Assembly: GCA_012798865.1 (NCBI GenBank)
Contig: JAAZMK010000140.1
Span: forward strand, 1-6,597
Source of the DNA: Clostridiaceae bacterium
GTDB lineage: Bacteria; Bacillota; Clostridia; Saccharofermentanales; DTU023
Length of the DNA stretch: 6,597 bases
Direction of reading: 5' to 3'
In this document: in pieces, positions 6,555-6,597 of the stretch
Layout: every line of letters begins with the position of its first letter
How positions within the stretch are numbered: position 1 is the first letter of the stretch
The notes under the pieces: model-generated
What the model saw: the letters and a program-made list of their open reading frames with translations, nothing else
Told to the model about the DNA's origin: nothing
Databases searched by the model: none
Position numbers and translations under genes: made by a program

Positions 6555-6597
6555 ATGTCAAAACACAAACATCTGACGATGGAGGATCGTCAAAGGA
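6555..6597 (+). CDS. IS30-family transposase, N-terminal fragment cut by the window edge
   Basis: Only 14 codons are visible, reading MSKHKHLTMEDRQR. The HLTxEDR pattern after a short basic leader is the usual start of IS30-family DDE transposases, just ahead of their helix-turn-helix. AGGAGG is 5 nt upstream of the ATG. The gene runs off the right edge, so catalytic residues and intactness cannot be judged. The identification rests on a short stretch; other IS30-like HTH proteins share it. Confidence 0.7.
   Translation, partial: MSKHKHLTMEDRQR

Larger units (their letters stand above)
6450..6597 (+). mobile_element. Left end of an IS30-like insertion sequence (boundary approximate)
   Basis: The transposase start implies that the left terminal inverted repeat lies within roughly the preceding 60-110 nt. 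That stretch has ACACA (6463-6467) and TGTGT (6480-6484) as a small inverted repeat and a possible -10 TATACT (6496-6501). Without the right end, the terminal repeat and target duplication cannot be defined, so 6450 is a guess. Confidence 0.45.

Noticed and set aside
1..6597. CRISPR array, tRNA or rRNA
   Set aside because: No regularly spaced repeats or recognisable RNA gene sequence were seen on either strand.

Overview
The window looks like chromosomal DNA from a Gram-positive-type anaerobe, most likely Bacillota (Clostridia or Negativicutes-like). The signs are strong AGGAGG-type ribosome binding sites placed 5 nt before ATG starts, sigma-A-like promoters, a lipoprotein-anchored solute-binding protein, a ROK sugar kinase and an IS30-type element. 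GC content appears moderate. I cannot assign a genus, and no rRNA or tRNA is visible.

All five complete genes lie on the minus strand, so the reading order is right to left. At the right edge (about 6450-6597) is the start of an IS30-family transposase on the plus strand. Next is a divergent control region (6281-6450) with a TATAAT box and a perfect 17-nt palindrome. It precedes a zinc-motif ROK glucokinase-type sugar kinase (5309-6280). A 177-nt gap (5132-5308) carries a good promoter and a leader of about 90 nt. From there starts a four-gene unit: an XdhC/CoxI molybdoenzyme maturation factor (4025-5131), an unusual 573-residue protein joining a THEP1-like P-loop NTPase to a FecCD-type ABC permease (2272-3993), an ABC ATPase (1406-2275) and a lipoprotein substrate-binding protein (110-1264). 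A 141-nt gap before the binding-protein gene carries two small hairpins bracketed by 13-nt direct repeats. The leftmost 109 nt show no gene and no convincing terminator.

The binding protein, permease and ATPase together form a complete FecCD/BtuC-type importer. This class carries iron chelates, heme and cobalamin, and also molybdate/tungstate in the MolBCA subtype. The co-directional XdhC gene, 31 nt upstream of the permease fusion, suggests that the cargo is linked to molybdenum or tungsten cofactor metabolism. That is inference from context: no molybdenum hydroxylase lies in the window and the ligand cannot be read from sequence. The most unusual feature is the NTPase-permease fusion. It places a second, non-ABC P-loop nucleotide hydrolase on the cytoplasmic face of the importer, beside a cofactor maturation protein. 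The ROK kinase has its own promoter and is probably functionally separate.
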